A stretch of 64,000 bases of DNA from Aralia elata (lineage: Eukaryota; Streptophyta; Magnoliopsida; Apiales; Araliaceae). The position numbers and the translations under genes were made by a program. How positions within the stretch are numbered: the first letter of the stretch is position 1; each line of letters begins with the position of its first letter. Below the pieces are notes generated by a model. That model did no database searches and had not been told where the DNA came from. It saw only the letters and a list, made by a program, of their open reading frames with translations. The stretch lies in NCBI GenBank assembly GCA_034770075.1, contig CM068383.1, positions 40,939,222 through 41,003,221 of the forward strand. Direction: 5' to 3'. Positions 61,901 to 64,000 of this stretch are shown one piece after another.

Positions 61901-62241
61901 CGAATATTCAGGGATTGGATAAAGTCAGAATCTGAACCTTGCGTTCACACATGAGATATTGTAAAGGATCATGGTATTTATTCAACCTTGGTCATAAGTG
62001 TTTTATTTAAGGTTTTCGTGCCTGGTACTAGATTAGGATTTGTTGTAATATCATTGTAATTACATTCTTGTAGTAAGATTATGTTTTAGTTATGGTTTCG
62101 AGGCTTGGGACAACAATATTTATATCATATCAATGTTAATATTTTTATTATTCCGCAATAAGTTGTTGACAGGTGTAGAATGAGATGTATCGTGATGCAC
62201 CAGACCCGAGGTTAAGGTAACCCGGATTTGGGGGCGTCACA
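58981..62241 (+). repeat. inverted gypsy LTR W, Y-like
   Basis: Reverse-complement relative of the Y LTR over almost its whole length, ending GGGGGCGTCACA. The first ~200 bases expected (TGTAACG...) are missing. It contains a (GA)n purine tract (59538-59555), a segment CATGTTAATGTTAATGGATAGC shared with Y near 51660, and a GC cassette at 60401-60475. Its right end cuts the gag of element V at 62242, so it is a solo or 3' LTR that entered V. Left flank was rearranged. Confidence 0.75.
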
Positions 62242-62942
62242 TTTTCCTTGTTGAATTTCGCCAGGGCTTCACTTCCGCCCTCAGCAATTATGGCCTTCTC
62301 TAGAAGAGTAGCGAAGCTGTTCGTCTGTAACACCGAAAGTCTACTATACAACCATGGCTTGAGGCCCTGCTCGAACCTCCTTGTCTTTCTTTCCTCAGTG
62401 TCGACCTGATGAGGTGCAAACCTTGCCAGCTCGTTAAACTTTGCGGCGTACTGGGGTACCATCATGTCATCTTGCTTCAGCTCCAAAAATCGCATCTCCA
62501 TGCGACTCTGCATACTCATAGGAAAATAATTTTCGAAAAAAACTTCTTTAAACCTCTCCCAAGATATCACACCTTCTCCAGCCCTGTTCTGGTTTGCCTC
62601 CCACCAGAAGTTCGCTTCACCTTTTAATATGTACGTGGCGAAGATTGTTTTCTGCTCATCTCCTACTAGGGCGATTACAAACGCCTTTTCGATTTCTTTG
62701 ATCCATGACTGGGCTTCGATAGGTTCGGTGGTCCCTTTGAATTCAGGGGGTCCCACACTTTTGAAGTCCTTAAAGGTTGCCACTTGGGCCGTCGGAGGGT
62801 TATTATTATTATTATTATTCGGGGTCCGATTCTGTAGTGCCCCAACTAATAGGTCTACAAATTGTTGCATAGGGTTCGGTGGATCCCCAACATTACTGAC
62901 TGACTCTTCAGGTGTCTGTTGACGACGTCTTCCCCTTGGCAT
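62242..62942 (-). CDS. Tekay element V gag, N-terminal part, interrupted by LTR W
   Basis: Gag from MPRGRRRQQTPEE (62942), open without stops for about 233 codons to EALAKFNKEN, where LTR W begins. It has the family core FKDFKSVGPPEFKGTTEPIEAQSW and ISWERFKEVFFENYFP, an Asn repeat (NNNNNNNPP, encoded by an ATT/AAT run near 62800-62820), and LELKQ intact where the array copies have a stop. The zinc knuckles and pol are not present on the other side of W. The lack of lesions marks V as the youngest Tekay element here. Confidence 0.85.
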
Positions 62943-63205
62943 TTTCTGATGAATAAAATTTACATGTTATCATCCCACAACTTAATCTTGTAACATTTAA
63001 AGCTTATATAAGTTTAATCATCACATCACACATATAAATAAACACATTTTATTAATATTAAAAAAAAAACCATGAAACCAAGGTACTTAACATCTTATGG
63101 TTAAATGCCATTTACATCCTTTAACTTAGAACTGAAATTTAAATATTTACTTCAATAGATAAGTGTTCAATACGACACTAATAAAAAGTTCATAGCAATA
63201 TAAAC
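62943..63205 (-). other. spacer between pre-gag ORF and gag in V
   Basis: 263 AT-rich bases without coding frame, the same layout as in the other Tekay elements. Confidence 0.55.
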
Positions 63206-63928
63206 TCAAAGACCCCTCCTCATAGCATCTTCATACTCCTCGTCTGCCATGTCCAGAACTAGCCCTCGATTTATAGCGTGTCTAGACCGGTGCTCCTCAC
63301 GCGGAAAATGGTACACCCTATGCTGGAACCTGCCATGCACTGAGCTAAACGCGTATTGTATCATGTCTATCCTAACCTTCTTATTCCTTACCTCATGCTC
63401 TAACACATCCCTCTGATCTTCAGCCCTAACATAACCTTTCATCTCATCCCTCCAGTAGGTGGTAATCAACTGTTTGTCTGTTTGAAGACCCTGAACTCTC
63501 GCCTCCAATCCATTTATTGTATTTCCCAAGTGGGACCGGATGGCCTCCTTTTCTACCCTCAACCTATCTGCCTTCTGGTCTGATGCACGCAGCTTGTCAG
63601 CCAGATCTGCGTTCCTAACCATCAGATGATGCACCAATGCCCCGAGCAGTACCACTGCCCCCTTCTCTTCCTGATACCGTTCTTCTAACTCATGGACTCG
63701 ATCGTCCAACTCCGTGTTCCTGTCCATCAACTCATCTAGTAGCCTATCCTCCGGTGCTTCCTCAGAGTCCACCACGGGCTTCTCTTCCTCGTGATCCTCC
63801 TCAGAATCCTCCTCAGGGTCCTCATTTGGGTCTGAATCAGCTGCTGCCTCAGCTATGGGCGGAGGTACAGCTACTACTAACTGCTCACTAACCACATGGA
63901 TATCTCTAATCTCCTCTTCTCCTGACAT
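63206..63928 (-). CDS. pre-gag coiled-coil ORF of element V, intact
   Basis: Complete 240-residue ORF upstream of gag and the only unbroken member in the window. It opens MSGEEEIRDIHVVSEQLV; residues about 30-60 are acidic (DPNEDPEEDSEEDHEEEK); residues about 65-180 form heptad-rich coiled coil (DRNTELDDRVHELEERY); the tail holds VYHFPREEHRSRHAINRG and ends DAMRRGL. No signal peptide, membrane segment or known enzyme motif was seen. The gag start lies 263 bases downstream. Conservation of the N-terminal motif, the RN.EL..RV..LE block and the basic tail in four families argues for a real protein. A nucleic-acid or Gag-binding role is only a guess. Confidence 0.8.
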   Translation of the reverse strand: MSGEEEIRDIHVVSEQLVVAVPPPIAEAAADSDPNEDPEEDSEEDHEEEKPVVDSEEAPEDRLLDELMDRNTELDDRVHELEERYQEEKGAVVLLGALVHHLMVRNADLADKLRASDQKADRLRVEKEAIRSHLGNTINGLEARVQGLQTDKQLITTYWRDEMKGYVRAEDQRDVLEHEVRNKKVRIDMIQYAFSSVHGRFQHRVYHFPREEHRSRHAINRGLVLDMADEEYEDAMRRGL

Positions 63929-64000
63929 CCTACAATCAAAACAAACATCTAGATTAGTATATCAAAAATAAACATTTTTTTTAGTAGAAGTAACTAGACT
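63929..64000 (-). other. leader of element V
   Basis: Start of the region between PBS and pre-gag ORF. By analogy (about 220 bases in the other elements) the PBS and 5' LTR should begin roughly 150 bases beyond the window edge. Confidence 0.5.

Overview
The window is plant nuclear DNA made entirely of LTR retrotransposons. No host gene, tRNA, rRNA or CRISPR array was recognised. Tekay/Del-type Ty3/gypsy chromovirus gag-pol, SIRE/Maximus-like Ty1/copia gag, initiator-Met-tRNA primer binding sites (TGGTATCAGAGC) and AT-rich LTRs of 1.8-3.4 kb point to a large, repeat-rich flowering-plant genome, probably a eudicot. The species cannot be named from the sequence. Most pol genes run on the minus strand and carry nonsense codons typical of silenced, methylated elements.

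Layout, left to right. 1-2150 and 32352-34998 are the 5' end of one Ty1/copia element on the minus strand (copia A), split by an insertion in its leader. That insertion, 2151-32351, is a 30 kb Tekay array arranged LTR-internal-LTR-internal-LTR and flanked by one 5-bp duplication (ATTAC). Its left LTR is itself split at 3108-12679 by a complete 9.6 kb non-coding element of Ogre/Tat look (LARD), with its own duplication (CTCAA) and a long tandem-repeat block. Copia A sits in the pol gene of Tekay element X (34999-43595). The LTR of X is split by a solo LARD-family LTR (38482-40509). X sits in the 3' LTR of Tekay element Y (43596-53082). To the right follow right-hand stumps of more elements: copia LTRs D and E, LARD LTR F, LTR G, then copia C on the plus strand (55524-57442). 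From 57443 to 64000 lie three further gypsy LTR pieces (Z, H, W; W is inverted) and the intact 5' coding part of Tekay element V.

The Tekay elements share one plan: LTR, PBS, a long pre-gag ORF (240-272 codons, acidic head, coiled coil, arginine-rich tail), then gag-PR-RT-RNaseH-INT-chromodomain in a single frame. The pre-gag ORF recurs with shared motifs in four diverged families and is the best candidate here for an under-described component. The other main result is the Tekay array. Its central LTR resembles the right LTR on its left side and the left LTR on its right side, as expected from unequal crossing-over between the two LTRs of one insertion. All boundaries were placed by eye, without alignment software.
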